Part shown: positions 10,116 to 21,700 of the stretch, in pieces
How positions within the stretch are numbered: the stretch's first letter is position 1
Layout: every line of letters begins with the position of its first letter
Origin: Pochonia chlamydosporia 170
Lineage: Eukaryota; Ascomycota; Sordariomycetes; Hypocreales; Clavicipitaceae
Length of the DNA: 64,000 nt
Reading direction: 5' to 3'
Assembly: GCF_001653235.2 (NCBI RefSeq)
Contig: NC_035796.1
Coordinates: forward strand, 2,480,001 to 2,544,000
Translations under genes and position numbers: made by a program
Notes under the pieces: generated by a model
What the model was told of the DNA's origin: nothing
Databases searched by the model: none
What the model saw: only the letters and a program-made list of their open reading frames with translations

Positions 10116-12077
10116 TCTGGGTAATACAACTCGTGACTTATCTACTAGGTGATAAAATTATCGTTAACGTAAACCTCCGAATAGAATAAACCCAAAGCTG
10201 CAATTTGCTCGACAATAGCAAAAACTTACCCCTGGTTGTATTATTTAAACTTTTCTTCGCATGTGACACGTATCTAGAGCACTGGGATCCTAGTTGGCGA
10301 TTTAGGCGTTGTGAAGAAAACTGACTGGAAAAGCTTGCTTTTTATGCGAATAGTAATGGATATCACTAGCAATATATTTAGGCAGCCAGCATCTTAATAA
10401 ATCGCGCGTTATTAGCGGGGTAATTCAAGTTGGCTGTGTGGATGAATACTCGCCAATAACTTACTGTCGCCAAACAGGTCTGCAAACCTGCATCGGACTC
10501 AAGTTCTCCGAACCCAGGATCATCATCTAACTTGCAATCTGTGGCGGCAGCTTTGCTCAGGCCATTCTTTGGAGTAGAAGGCCGCTCGCCTCTACCTCTG
10601 TTATAGCTGCTAATAGGCAGGCATCATAAGCAACACCCTTCTTGTGGTCCAAGTGCATAATAACACTGTGCTATGAAAATGAATTGGAGATTGAATAAGA
10701 TAAAATAGGCTGTTGAAACCTTATCATAATAACTCAACTAACAGTATTCATCACCCTGGAACTCTTTGACCTGTAGCTGACAAGCAGCTTCCCAGAAACG
10801 CCACCTCTCTCGTATATTTCTTTCCAACCCGACTAGCCTTTGCGCTCCGTCACTTTTCACTACTTCTGGCAATTGACAGACACAAATCTGACGTCGTCAG
10901 ATAAACGCACCCCTCCTTTCATTTCCCCCCTTCCTACAGACACTTCCTGCCGAACAGACCCGCCGCAGCTATTGCCTTCCGCTTTGAAAGAGAAGTCACA
11001 TCTGGTAAATGGAGCGTCTATACCAACCTTTGCGTCTGCACAGAGTTTGCCAGTAACTCCTGACAATCCTTCACAAAATCTCTGCCATTTCCCTGGGACT
11101 AGGACTTGGATCAAGACGTCTTTAGGGTACTATGTCTCGGGGCATTACCTTACTAGCATTAATGCTTGCGGTGCACAGTATATTTGTTAAGAGGACTATA
11201 GGTAGTTCTTTAGTAGTTGGGCGGGATTGTTGTATAATGTGCGTCTGCAATAAAGTGCTACAAAATCTAAGATATAGCAAAAGTACCTGCAAAGAAGAAA
11301 TCTTCTTAATTGCTTTCTTTCTGCCTTAATAAAACGAAATATCTAAAGATACTCTTATCTTAGAGTAGTACTACTACCTTCAGGCTTGCTAATTTTACGT
11401 GTGACTTGCCTCCAGGATGGAGCTACCAGCCTGGAGGCAAATACCACCGACTTTTGCCTAGCTAGCAGGTTTACTATACTAGTTCCAGACTAGATAGGAT
11501 TCTATGCTATTTGCTTCCAGGCATTACAACCTAGCTTGGAGTTAATATTGCGCCTATTTGTCCCGGTTAAGCAATACAATTTCCATCTCCAGGCTTAATA
11601 ATATTCTAGCATATTTACCTCCAGGCTTGGCAGTTAAGCCTGGAGGTAAATTGTGCCTTATTTAGGCTAGTCTGGCAGTAGAACTGCTCTCCTACCGGCC
11701 CAATAAATTATTAAGACATTTAACTCCAGGCTAAGATAGCAAGCCTGGAGCTCTATTACATATAAAGTTATCTAGTCTGGAGCTAGGGAGAGGGCAGAAG
11801 ATAGTAACACCTAATCTTAAAATTGCAGTTTAGGTAATAGCGGATAACAAATGTGCGCGATAGAACTTGTCCTCTACCACAATGCGATACGTTCCGTCTC
11901 ACGAGATATCTAGCTACGGGTAACGGCAATTGTTAGTCGTAGCACGTAACAACCCGCATGTCAGCAACGGACAAACAGAAGCGGGGTTTGTACTCTATTG
12001 TCTAGATTAGAATTAACGCAACCTGGCAACGTTTTGACTTGGCAATTTCCATCAATCTCACGTAGCCGCAGCATCGC
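10116..12077. other. AT-rich gene-free interval with hairpins
   Basis: No credible coding region; short frames at 10840-11190 and 11132-11329 lack codon structure. The interval is AT-rich from about 11200 and contains the CCTCCAGGC hairpin cluster at 11406-11750. Degenerate transposon sequence is likely but no terminal repeats or transposase fragments could be identified. Confidence 0.5.
11406..11750. repeat. Cluster of CCTCCAGGC hairpins
   Basis: Three perfect inverted repeats share the same core. Arms 11406-11416 and 11430-11440 are 11 bp (TTGCCTCCAGG). Arms 11613-11628 and 11636-11651 are 16 bp (ATTTACCTCCAGGCTT) around a 7-nt loop. Arms 11724-11732 and 11742-11750 are 9 bp (CTCCAGGCT). 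Further half-copies lie between (TCTCCAGGCTTAATA near 11586, GCTTCCAGGC near 11513). Such short structured repeats resemble MITE remnants. Confidence 0.6.
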
Positions 12078-13922
12078 ATGGTCTCAGGGCCAATGGATGC
12101 GAATGGACCATCTACCCGTCGATGGCTGGTAGCGACCATACACCCTTCAAACCGCAAACGGGCATGGAGCCCCAAAGTTCGGACTGGATGCAAGACATGC
12201 AGGTCAGTCATAGCCCCCAAGGCTTTTTAAAGCTAAGCTAACAAGTTGACAGAGGTTAGCTCCGACTCCAGCTTCTTTTACCGGCAATAGCCACAAAGGG
12301 CAATGCTAACTTGGACATGGAACAGTTCGACGGGTGAAATGCGATGAAGCCAGGCCAGTCTGCAGACGATGCGAGTTCACACACCAACTCCCAGAGAGCC
12401 AAGGCACTAACCAAGACAATGGATAGGCTCATCATCTGGTCGGCAGTGCGATGGCTACGAATCGTTCTTGAAACAGGCCAACTCTTTAGCCGTGATCCGC
12501 ATCGCAACAACCATGGGCCATGGACACCAAGAGTCACGATCCCTGCAGTTCTTTCTTGAACAGACCCTTGTACAGTTCCAGACGTATTTTCCAGATAGCG
12601 TATGGGAGACGTATATGCTGCGCCGGGCCAGCTCGGAGGGTTGCATCCGGCACGCACTCATAGCTTTGTCGGCATTCCACGAACATTTTGTGCTTGGCCA
12701 TGTGGAGGACAATGTTTTTGCTTTGCGACAGTACAATTTAGCGATTCAAGGGCTTACGGGTGATGATCGGCAACCCACGCCACAAACGTCGCTACTCTCT
12801 TGTTTGATCTTTATATACATTGAGGTTTGGTTCCCGCTGCCATAGTATGAGGCAAGCTAACACATTTAGACCCTTCGAGGACACTACGCAAACATATTTA
12901 GCCTGTTCAAAAGTGGCTGTAAAATACTCCAGGAATTAGAGCAGTCTCAGCAGGGCTGTGCCAGTAAAACGGGAGAAGCTATATGGAAACCCAAGGTACA
13001 AGTTGACGACATAACTCATCAAGGTAAAGCGTGCTTCTATCGCCTTGGGGTGCAAATATTGCTAGTACGTCTCTCCATGCCCGTCTTAACAGATCTCTAG
13101 CCTACAAACTGCTAACGTGGTTCCTGTTAGTTCCAAGGCGACATCGTGCCCGGCATTCCACCAGCGTCTATCCTAGCGTATCTAAAACCGACTCTTCAAT
13201 CCTCAAACGGAACCGAATTCAAGTCATTCTCCGAGGCGAAAGAATCTGTCCAGGACCTATACCTCCAACAGTTTGAGATTGTCATGATGAACGCTGCCGA
13301 ACACGCGGCATTTGCCCAAAAACTACGAAAATGGTATCGAAGTTTCCAAGAGCTTATTGCTTCAAAAGAGTCCATTTCAGCCTTGAGCGTAGCCGATAAG
13401 AGGACGATTGCACTGTTAGAAGTTCACCGACAAGACATTGCGCTGAATCTAAAAGTGGTCACCCCAGGGACTGGCGAGTACGGCCGCAACCGGATGAAAT
13501 GGGATGCGCATGTCGACGACTTTAGCAGAATGGTTGACAACGCCGCCATCGCTTTGGGATCTGATGATTTCACTTCCCGGGGCAAACACCAGTTCCATTT
13601 GCATTTTGGTGTCACTTCCATTCTAGAATCAGTTACTAGACGGTGTCGAGACCCATCTGTTCGGCGCAGAGCCCTGGCATTGATGACTGCAAGGCCGGTG
13701 CAGGAAGGGATAATGAGCTCAGATCTAGCGGTCAGGACTTTGCGCCGCCTTGTTACGTTGGAAGAGGGCTCGATGATTGTTAGAACGTGTGAGGACGTGC
13801 CGGAGGAGGCAAGGGTGGTCTCCTCGGATTTTGGGGTGAGTCCTTGCGGTACACAGGTTATGGTTCGATTTGGGTTCAGGTACGGGTCTTTTGAGGAGAC
13901 TTTCGAGACTTCGCCATTCTAA
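12078..13922 (+). CDS. Zn2Cys6 transcription factor with fungal-specific C-terminal domain
   Basis: Proposed exons are 12078..12202, 12253..12254, 12326..12370, 12427..12824, 12870..13064 and 13131..13922, giving 518 residues. Residues 38-65 form a canonical binuclear zinc cluster with cysteines at 38, 41, 48, 55, 58 and 65 (spacing 2-6-6-2-6), preceded by a basic stretch (NRKRAWSPKVRTG) and followed by DGYES. The rest is the helical fungal-specific region (LEQTLVQFQTYFP, then CIRHALIALSAFHEHFV and LLSCLIFIYIETLRGHYA) found in small Zn2Cys6 regulators. It should be nuclear and DNA-binding; the target genes cannot be inferred. The second exon is only AG, and intron 3 starts with GC; both are required for the cluster to be in frame. 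If these splices do not occur the gene is a pseudogene. Confidence 0.75.
12253..12254 (+). other. Putative 2-nt microexon (AG) in zinc-cluster gene
   Basis: It lies between intron 12203-12252 (donor GTCAGT, branch GCTAAC, acceptor GACAG) and intron 12255-12325 (donor GTTAGC, branch TGCTAAC, acceptor AACAG). Including AG turns TGC-AG plus TT-CGA into codons for C-R-V-R-R-V-K-C, the expected zinc-cluster core. Skipping it frameshifts into a stop codon within about eight codons. Confidence 0.6.
12371..12426 (+). other. Putative GC-AG intron in zinc-cluster gene
   Basis: The donor is GCGAGT after CGA-T, with CTAAC at 12407-12411 and acceptor GATAG. Splicing gives CRRC-SSSGRQ-CDGY with canonical six-residue spacing. 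A GT donor four bases further on (12375) gives the wrong frame with this acceptor, and gives an 11-residue cysteine loop if spliced to 12416. Confidence 0.6.
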
Positions 13923-14581
13923 ATGGTTGGTTTTGTATCGTGGCTGCCGTCGATTGAGGTTGGGTTGGTCATGGGATAGATCTCAACGGTTCGGGTTAAG
14001 TAAAACATGCCCAACACGTTAAAATTGATCTGATGGGGTGTTTGACTGTTTAATTGGCAGGATACGCGTGTATAAAGCTGTATCATCGGCTATGCCTGTT
14101 TTTACAATTGACATCTGGACATGGCGTGAAGGTGACGTTCCTGAATGACCAGACTGGTGTGAGGTTGACAGCCTCATTCTGGCTCAGTGCATTGCACCAT
14201 GGCTGAGCCTCTGCGGGCGTGGCCAAGGAGCGAGCCTGAATGGGCGGGGTAAGGCAGAACAGGGACATCTGTAGTACTGTTAGTTTAATTTCTGCGGCGA
14301 GGCTAACATTTGAACTGGACAATAGTTTCGGCAGCATCCGTGGTGTACATTTCGGGTGATCAAAGGAGCAAATGTAAGGAGCAAATGTAATCTTGTAGGT
14401 ACTCGTCTGAGTGACTGGGACCGCGAGATCATCTTTGCCCCCTCGCACATACATATATGTGTGTCGCTTCACAATACAGCTTCATTTTTGTTCTCCTTTC
14501 CCGATCCTGTTCTTCTGAAGCCTTTGCAATTACACTTGCCATTTCAAACTGGTTCTGGTCTCCTTTCAGCCGCTAGTCATC
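13923..14581. other. Intergenic interval
   Basis: The 3' flank of the Zn2Cys6 gene and the leader of the next gene. A direct duplication (GGAGCAAATGTAA, about 14364-14390) and pyrimidine-rich leader sequence before 14582 are the only features seen. Confidence 0.4.
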
Positions 14582-15724
14582 ATGACGAGCACCATCACGT
14601 TAGTTTGCCTCGACGGGGCGACGGCGACTCATGCGGTCAACGACAACACGCTCAAATTGGATGTGAAAGACGGCCAAAATGTCGGACACCTTAACGGTCC
14701 TGTCCTCATTATCAGCTACGATAAAAACGCCTCGGACTCCTTGATGGTCTACGGAGAGGCCGAGAAAGCTCCCAGAAACACACCGCTCACAGCCGGAGCT
14801 GTTCTGCTAGAGAAGCTCGTACCTTGGCCATTTGACAAAAGTTCAAAACCAAGCTGGTTACCGAAAAGAGCGGAAAAGGCTTCTCTGCCCGAGGCAGTGT
14901 TGAAACTCTACGACAATTTCGACCACTCTAATGCCGATGTGGTAGCCATCGTATCCAAAGACGCAGACTGCAGCAACATTGTACGCTGCATCGCTGAGCT
15001 AACGACGGCCACATTTCTCCATGAGCCAGTAGAGAAGCTGAGACAATATCTTTTCCGAGTCGGCAAGCTCAGAATTCCAGAGGAGTGGCGGGCAAGAGCG
15101 AGGGAGATCTACGACGACGAATACAAAAAAGCCGTGGGCGAGCTTTTGCCAACTTTTGCTCAACGGGGTCAAATCACACATGTCTCGCCAACCAAGAACA
15201 AAGGCAAAGTCGACGTTGTAAGAAAAGTTAGACGCGTGGCAGAAGACGATGTAATCGTGAAGCCAGCGGAATCCGGCCAAAACGAGCAGCCCTCAGGGAT
15301 TGATGAAGGCTCCAGAGGCGCATTCAATCGCGGTTTGGCAAGTCTGATAGCCTGCAAGGAGAGCCACAAAGACAGGCGGTTAATGGTTGATGCATTTGAG
15401 GGCACCATGTCCGAGGTGCCACCTACGGCGATCTGTGACATTCCGATCGAGCTTACCATTCCCATTATGATTGACTATACCGTCATCTGTGTTATCGATA
15501 CCGCAACTGATGAGGTTGAGATTAGACTTACGAGGTTTGGGACCCCTTTTCCTGCAGCTATCGATAGTTTGAGAAGGGCCCTGGGAGTCGATGTCACCAA
15601 TGCTGCAATATGGAAAATATTCCACCCCGAAGTTGATGAGAAGAATTGGCATGGGCAGATTTTCGGGGAGAAGAATGACAGGTTTGCAGATATTATTGAC
15701 GCGTATCTTGATCCTGTAGATTAG
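14582..15724 (+). CDS. Hypothetical protein, 380 residues
   Basis: Not recognised. It is a single intronless frame from an ATG preceded by a pyrimidine-rich leader. The first third looks like a compact alpha/beta fold (STITLVCLDGATATHAV, then GPVLIISYDKNASDSLMVYGEAE). A helical segment (EAVLKLYDNFDHS, about residues 102-114) follows. The middle carries a basic linker (NKGKVDVVRKVRRVAEDD, about residues 206-223). The C-terminal part has hydrophobic strands (IPIELTIPIMIDYTVICVIDT). There is no signal peptide and no convincing membrane helix. It stands alone between two transcription factor genes on the same strand. Codon usage looks normal, so I take it as real. Confidence 0.65.
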   Translation: MTSTITLVCLDGATATHAVNDNTLKLDVKDGQNVGHLNGPVLIISYDKNASDSLMVYGEAEKAPRNTPLTAGAVLLEKLVPWPFDKSSKPSWLPKRAEKASLPEAVLKLYDNFDHSNADVVAIVSKDADCSNIVRCIAELTTATFLHEPVEKLRQYLFRVGKLRIPEEWRARAREIYDDEYKKAVGELLPTFAQRGQITHVSPTKNKGKVDVVRKVRRVAEDDVIVKPAESGQNEQPSGIDEGSRGAFNRGLASLIACKESHKDRRLMVDAFEGTMSEVPPTAICDIPIELTIPIMIDYTVICVIDTATDEVEIRLTRFGTPFPAAIDSLRRALGVDVTNAAIWKIFHPEVDEKNWHGQIFGEKNDRFADIIDAYLDPVD

Positions 15725-16282
15725 GATACCTCTGGTGTAGAAGTCGGCAGTTGGCGAGGTCGTTCATTGAAAGCCGGCATTTGAGTAAATGACCCTGTGA
15801 ACCCGCAACTGATGCAGTCTAACAGAAACTGGTAAATCCAGGTTTAGACGTTCAAAGAGTAGAAAACAGGCAAGTAGATAGAAATTCGAAGGCCGGTACG
15901 AAAGCGGCTGCTAGGATTCAATACTTGATCGTATAAAATAGCTGGTGATACTAGGTTGAGTTAAAGTTGGTATTGGCCTGACCAAACACGGGGAGCGTCG
16001 AGGATGTGACATGGAGATCACAACCCATGGTTTGTTTTCTTGGAGCCCATCATTTGGAGCTGGGTCTGCGCATGTTTTGAAAAGGAGAAATGATAAATAA
16101 AAACTCATTGGAGACAAAATTGGTAGGTTCAGCCTCACATCATTGAACGCCACTTCCACTTCGGGCCGCCCCGATCAAAGTGCCGTCCATCTGGTCCAGT
16201 CCATGTGCCCTTGACTTCACTTCACCTGAATCTATCCCCACCTTCTTCAATCACCCATCCCCATCGACGTCTGGTCGCAAAC
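15725..16282. other. Intergenic interval
   Basis: No gene seen. It includes the leader of the following regulator; the C-rich stretch TCTATCCCCACCTTCTTC just upstream of its start is typical of fungal core promoters. Confidence 0.4.
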
Positions 16283-18433
16283 ATGGACGCTTCCCGCGAT
16301 GGCGGCCATCCCCCAGCGAATAATGATACCGAATACTGCCCATCTGGAAATAGCCAGGCCGCCGTTGCCTTTGACGGCCATGACCTCAGCACGCATCGCA
16401 CAGCCGAGAATTATGGCTTTGGCTCCATGTCTGGCCAAGGTCAACTCGATGGCATCAATCACGGCAACGGTTCGGCTAACGCTGGCCATCTTCAGACGAA
16501 AACACCGCCGCCGCCCTTGGATGAGCCCTTCTGGCAGAGTCCATTGCCAGACGCCTTGCTCTTTCAACCACCTACGAACCTTTTGAGTGACTGGCTTCTT
16601 GAACAAAATTACCAACTGCCCTCGCAGCCTCAGCCCATGGAGCCATTCGCATCAGGGACAAACACTCTCAGCCGTGGCCCCCCAAACTCATTCAATGCAT
16701 ATGGACTTCCTCTGGATCCGCCTGGGCACGATAGCTATGATACCTACGCTTCTGGGCCATCGAACCACTATTTCATGTCTCAAAACACCATGGAACCCGT
16801 GGTTTTCCCCGGGCCACCCACGAGCCCTTGGGGAAATAATGACTTGTCCCAAAGCACAAGCGCACAGTGGTTGGATTTCTCCCAACAATCCATGTCTTTG
16901 TCCCGAGCAGATTCCAACAAGTCACCCTCCTTCGGCCGCGCGTCACCACCTGGACTACGCTCTCGGGCATCGTCCTTTGGCAGCCACAACAGCGGCCTAT
17001 CTTACCCTCCACGACGTCGAAGCCCAGGCGCAGGAAGAACGCCCGCCAAGAAACCTGTCACCATATCCTACAACCGCGTTACCCGCCAAAAGGGTAATGT
17101 TGTTGAGAAGAAAGTCGGCCGTAGGAAGGGGCCACTTCGTCCTGAGCACCGGAAGCAAGCTAGTGAGATACGGAAGCTGCGTGCCTGCCTTCGATGCAAG
17201 TTTCTCAAAAAGACCTGCGACAAGGGAGATCCTTGCGCCGGCTGCCAACCTTCTCACGCTCGACTATGGCAGGTCCCCTGTACTCGCATCGACATCAAGG
17301 ATCTTGGCTATTTTCTCGAAGGCTTCAGCGCTGATTGCCAGCCAAAACAGAGTTTCGCTCCGTCAGTCAGTGATATCAAAGGCTATGGTGATAAGGAGAC
17401 TCTGATATGGGTCTCTCATGGATATGGCCTTGCCCTGCCCGTAGTCGCTCGAAAAATCTTTTTCACCGACACCCACGTTCTGCCTGTAAGTTGGGTTGAG
17501 GTTACGACGGGTAGGGGTACGGGACCTCTTGAGTTTGAGACCCCTACGGATGAGTTTACTGTGGGCGAGGAGGGTATTAGTCGCCATGTCTTGTCTGAGT
17601 ACGTTGAAAAGTATATCGACGGGTCATTTGAAGAGTTTGTGGATGAGTACTATGGGTATACCCCCTTCATCACCGAGATACTCAAGACTATTCACCGCTT
17701 CTATGTAAAGGAGAAGACTTCGATCATACGAAAAGCCCTTAAACTTCTTGTTGCCTATAATCTCGCTACAAGTATAACCACGGTAGAAGCAACAGGCGAT
17801 GTGGATTTTGAGAACTTGTTCGATGACGACGAGTCTAGGTTTTACGGCCGTGTCGTTGCCCCCGTTTTGATCAACCAGGAAGTCAAACTTGGCCTAGCGG
17901 AGGTATGGCGTGAGCTGCATAAGGATGTTTTAGAAGAACTATCCAGCTTCTTTTCGGCCGTCTACAGTGGTGACAAGCTGAAATACTGGCACTACATTTT
18001 TACAATGTCTTCGATTCTGCTTATCATTTGGGAACAGATGCAATTCGACTCCCACTATCGAATTCTGGAGCCTGCTACGGTTGATAAGTTCTGTGGCGAC
18101 ATGGAGGCGACGCCTGTAGGTGTTATCGTCGGACTCTTTCAAGCTATTTCACAGAAACTCCCTGACTTTATCGAATGGGATACCCGCCGCCACGGTCACT
18201 TATTAAACAATAACATTGCAATCTGCGAGGCACTGACCGGAGTTCGACAGCATGTCACCAAGCATGGTAAGCATCTTCCCTCGCTACAGACGCTCCTTTA
18301 GACATGTAAAGTTGACGCAGCCAAACCTGCAGAGGCATATCTGCGAACCAGGAAAGATGCCAAGTTTCATCGCGACCAGTTCGACTCTCTGTCAAATAAG
18401 TTTTTATCAAAACTTGTCCTCCGGACATCTTGA
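16283..18433 (+). CDS. C6 zinc-cluster regulator with long Pro/Ser-rich N-terminus
   Basis: Exons are 16283..18266 and 18312..18433, joined by a 45-bp intron (donor GTAAGC, acceptor TAAAG), giving 701 residues. The start ATG sits in a good context (AAACATGG); the open frame upstream has no ATG. The first 270 residues are disordered, rich in Pro, Ser, Asn and Gln. A basic patch (KKVGRRKGPLRPEHRKQ) precedes cysteines at 302, 305, 312, 318, 321 and 333 (spacing 2-6-5-2-11), a Zn2Cys6 cluster with a stretched last loop. The C-terminal half is helical. Splicing replaces an early stop with an extension ending SLSNKFLSKLVLRTS, which reads as genuine coding sequence. Such proteins with an internal cluster are usually transcription regulators. 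Its 3' end is 354 bp before the NLR gene on the same strand. Confidence 0.75.
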
Positions 18434-18787
18434 GCGCAAATCGGGTTTCGCTTTTTGAATGTGAACAGTGGAACATTGCGGGCTCAGTCAGTCCGGAATT
18501 TTGACGGTCAAAGGCTCAAAGTTCTCGTGGGGCCCCATCGGCAACGCGACTTCATTCCCACCTCCAAAACACTCCATCTTGGAAAGTATGCAGCGAGAGC
18601 AGTCCGCATCGACGTCGAAAGGCATATTCGCCAACAGATTGAACACGTCAGAAATGAGGGGCAGCTTAGCTGCCAACCCACGTGATGAATTGCGGCTGGA
18701 AATGCCACAAGCCGGACTGGCGTTTACATCAATCACCTCAATTCCGCACCTAATCTACTTGCCGATGGTTACGACCAATCGCCTGGT
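18434..18787. other. Short interval between regulator and NLR
   Basis: Short frames overlap here but none shows family resemblance. It must hold the terminator of the regulator and the promoter of the NLR. Confidence 0.4.
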
Positions 18788-21700
18788 ATGGCAGAGACAC
18801 CAAAGCTCGATGATTATACCATTGTATTGTTCTGCCCACTGGTTATTGAGCACCGCGCAGCCCGCCTGATCCTGGATGAAGTTCATAATGGGGTTCCAGA
18901 GAGATCTCCAGGGCAGACGGTGTTGTACACGCTGGGCAAAATTGCCAGCCACAACGTCGCCATTGCTGGATATCCTGCTGGCGAGGTTGGGATTGGCATT
19001 TCGGGAAGCATGGTCTCCGAGGCATTGCGAGATTTCCCTAACCTCGAGGCCGGCATACTTGTTGGTATTGCTGCAGGTATTCCCTCTCCAACAAGAGACA
19101 TTCGCCTTGGAGATGTTGCCGTCGCTGTCCCTGACGGGGACCGACCCGGCGTCATTGGTTATGACTTGGTGAAAGTTGGAGACGAAGAGGTTCGGATCAA
19201 ACAGTGGCAAAACTCGACACATTCTCTTTTTCGGTCTGTAATCACCGGCATCCAGGTCCGTGAGGGATCCCCAGGGCTCAACTTTACCCGCCATCTGAGT
19301 TCCGAGTCAGCAGAGTTCCAGAGGCCAGGTCCCCTTCCGACCAGTAGTGAGTTCCCAACTTCCACTATTCGTCACCAGCCTCGGGCTCATTACGGCACCA
19401 TACTTTCTGGGAACAGCGTGATTAAGAATAAGAGACGGAGGGATGAGCTACGAGATCAATACAATGGAATCGCAATCGAGATGGAAGCAGCCGGTATGAT
19501 GACGAGACTCCCAGTAGCGGTTATTCGAGGAATCAGCGACTTTGCAGATGCAAACAAAAACGACGAGTGGCACGCCTATGCTGCTGCCACAGCGGCAGCA
19601 TATGCAAAGGAGGTCATCATCGGCCTTGGTCCACGCAAACTCATCACTGGTATGTGTTGAGGCCATGTCAGGCGGTGCTGATTTTTACAGCCGTACATGA
19701 TATGGTCTAGCCTAACCCGGAAGATAGCCTCATGCATGGCTGACAAGTTTAGGTAGACACGACATCCGTCATCTCATCAAATGTCAACTCCCTTTTGAGC
19801 CTCACCCTCCCAGAACAGTGCTCATTTGTGGGCAGGGAAGCCGAGATGGCAAAGCTGGAAGAGTGGGTGGGATTCAGTCCTGTCCAGCAGTCGCAAAAGT
19901 CGATTGTTGCGCTCTGGGGTTTCAGTGGTGTAGGTAAATCACAGCTCGCATCCGCATTCGTGAAAAGGCAAAGGGATAAGAGTCTTGACTATGACATTTT
20001 CTGGCTTAGAGGAGATACCAAAGAGTCATTTGGCCAGAGCATAGTCAGCCTTCTCAAAGCATCTACGAGCTCTGTTGATGCCAGTTCTGAGCCATTGGGA
20101 GATCATCAAGAGCAACGAACAGTGCTGATTAACTCTTTCTTTACTGAGCTTAAAAAGCGTTCACGGAGCAGATGGTTGCTCGTGGTCGACGACATGTCAA
20201 GTGACACGGCCATGCAACAATATGTACATGGCTGCATCAGTTCCCTACCACACGGCTCGGTTATCCTCATCACGAGAAGTGCAGAAGTTGCGGCCAGATA
20301 CCATCGGCGGATAGAAGTGAAAGGACTCCCTGAGACAGATGCCATCACCATGTTCTCACGGGAGACTGATGAGAAGTTCCTAGGATGCGATGAAGGTATG
20401 GACTTGCTCGTCGCCTCAACCAAGTACCAAGCTCAGTGTACCATCGCGCTAACCATTTTCTTAGACGTTCTTGAGCTCTCAATGTTACTCAACTGCCATC
20501 CTCTTTCTCTGAAACTAGCGGCATCAGCCATCATGTTCTACCCCTTCAGCATATCCGAGTACATCTCAAGGTGGAAAATGCGACGTCTCGATGAAAGTCT
20601 CCCGATGGACAAGACTGTGTTACGCTCATTCGAGATCAGCTTTGAGGAACTCGACAGATTCAATCCTCTGGCAACCAAACTGTTGACACTATTTGCCTTT
20701 CTAGATCACAGAGATATGTGGTATGATCTCTGCTTAGCTGCTACCGACGAGGACGCCGACGGCGACGACTATCCAGACTGGCTCCTTCAAATAATGTCGG
20801 AAGGCAACTTTCACGACTACTACCTCCCGATGCGTAATTTATCATTCGTCGAGGCCAAACCCGGCAGCGACCACGAATACACATACGAACTCCATCCAGC
20901 AATCCACGACTACGCCAGATGGAGGGTAAGAGACAGTGAAGAAGAGTACATCAGATGCGCCATATCCTTGGTTGCAGCAAACGTCCCACGCTCCACAGAC
21001 GAAGATTTTCTCGAGATAGCAAAGCGCCTAGAACCGCACGCGGACCAATGCAAAATCTACATGGAGCAAGATCGAGCCGGGCCGAGCCTAGATCTCGTGG
21101 AGCTCGAAAAGTTCGCAAACCTATTTCGCCAACTCGGCCGCTACGAAGAATCCTCTCACCTCTGCGACGGAATCCTCGACATCCTCAGAAACGAGGACCA
21201 ACCCGACCAATCCACATTCCACATGATAGCCGGTATAGAAAACAACCTTGGCCTAGTCTACCACTCACAACGGAAATATGACCTCGCCCTGCAGGCGTTC
21301 AACAGCTCATACAACAGACAACTCCAACTCCACACACCGGACCAAGACGCCGCCATGTCAACAATATACAATAAGGGCAGAAGCCTCCTAATGCTAGGCA
21401 ACCTAGACGACGCTCTCCAACTCCTACACCACGCACGCCAACACTTTACCCCAGCCTCATCGCCATTTCTCACCACCACCACAGACGAAAACCACCGGCT
21501 GACCAACCGCATCCTCAACGACATTGGCGAAATCCACCTCCGCAAAAACGACATCGACCAAGCAGAGCAGTACTTCAAAGCCGCATTCGACAGTCAAAAG
21601 CAAATCATGCCCCTCCACCCCTCCACCTTTGCCATCCGCCTCAACATGGGCCGCATTTGCGTCGAGAGGCTCCGGTTCGAAACTGCAAACAGGATATTCA

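Noticed and set aside
12375..12415. GT-AG alternative for intron 3 of the Zn2Cys6 gene
   Set aside because: It keeps frame but gives an 11-residue cysteine loop and only about 5 nt between branch point and acceptor; the GC-AG option fits the family exactly.
16205..16282. N-terminal extension of the second regulator
   Set aside because: The frame is open but has no ATG before 16283.
18267..18311. Regulator ending at the stop at 18299-18301
   Set aside because: A GTAAGC donor just before the stop and an in-frame continuation ending LSKLVLRTS make the spliced form more likely.
18788..19660. A stand-alone 290-residue nucleoside phosphorylase
   Set aside because: The last codons run through a GTATGT donor; splicing joins it in frame to NB-ARC, a known fungal NLR architecture.
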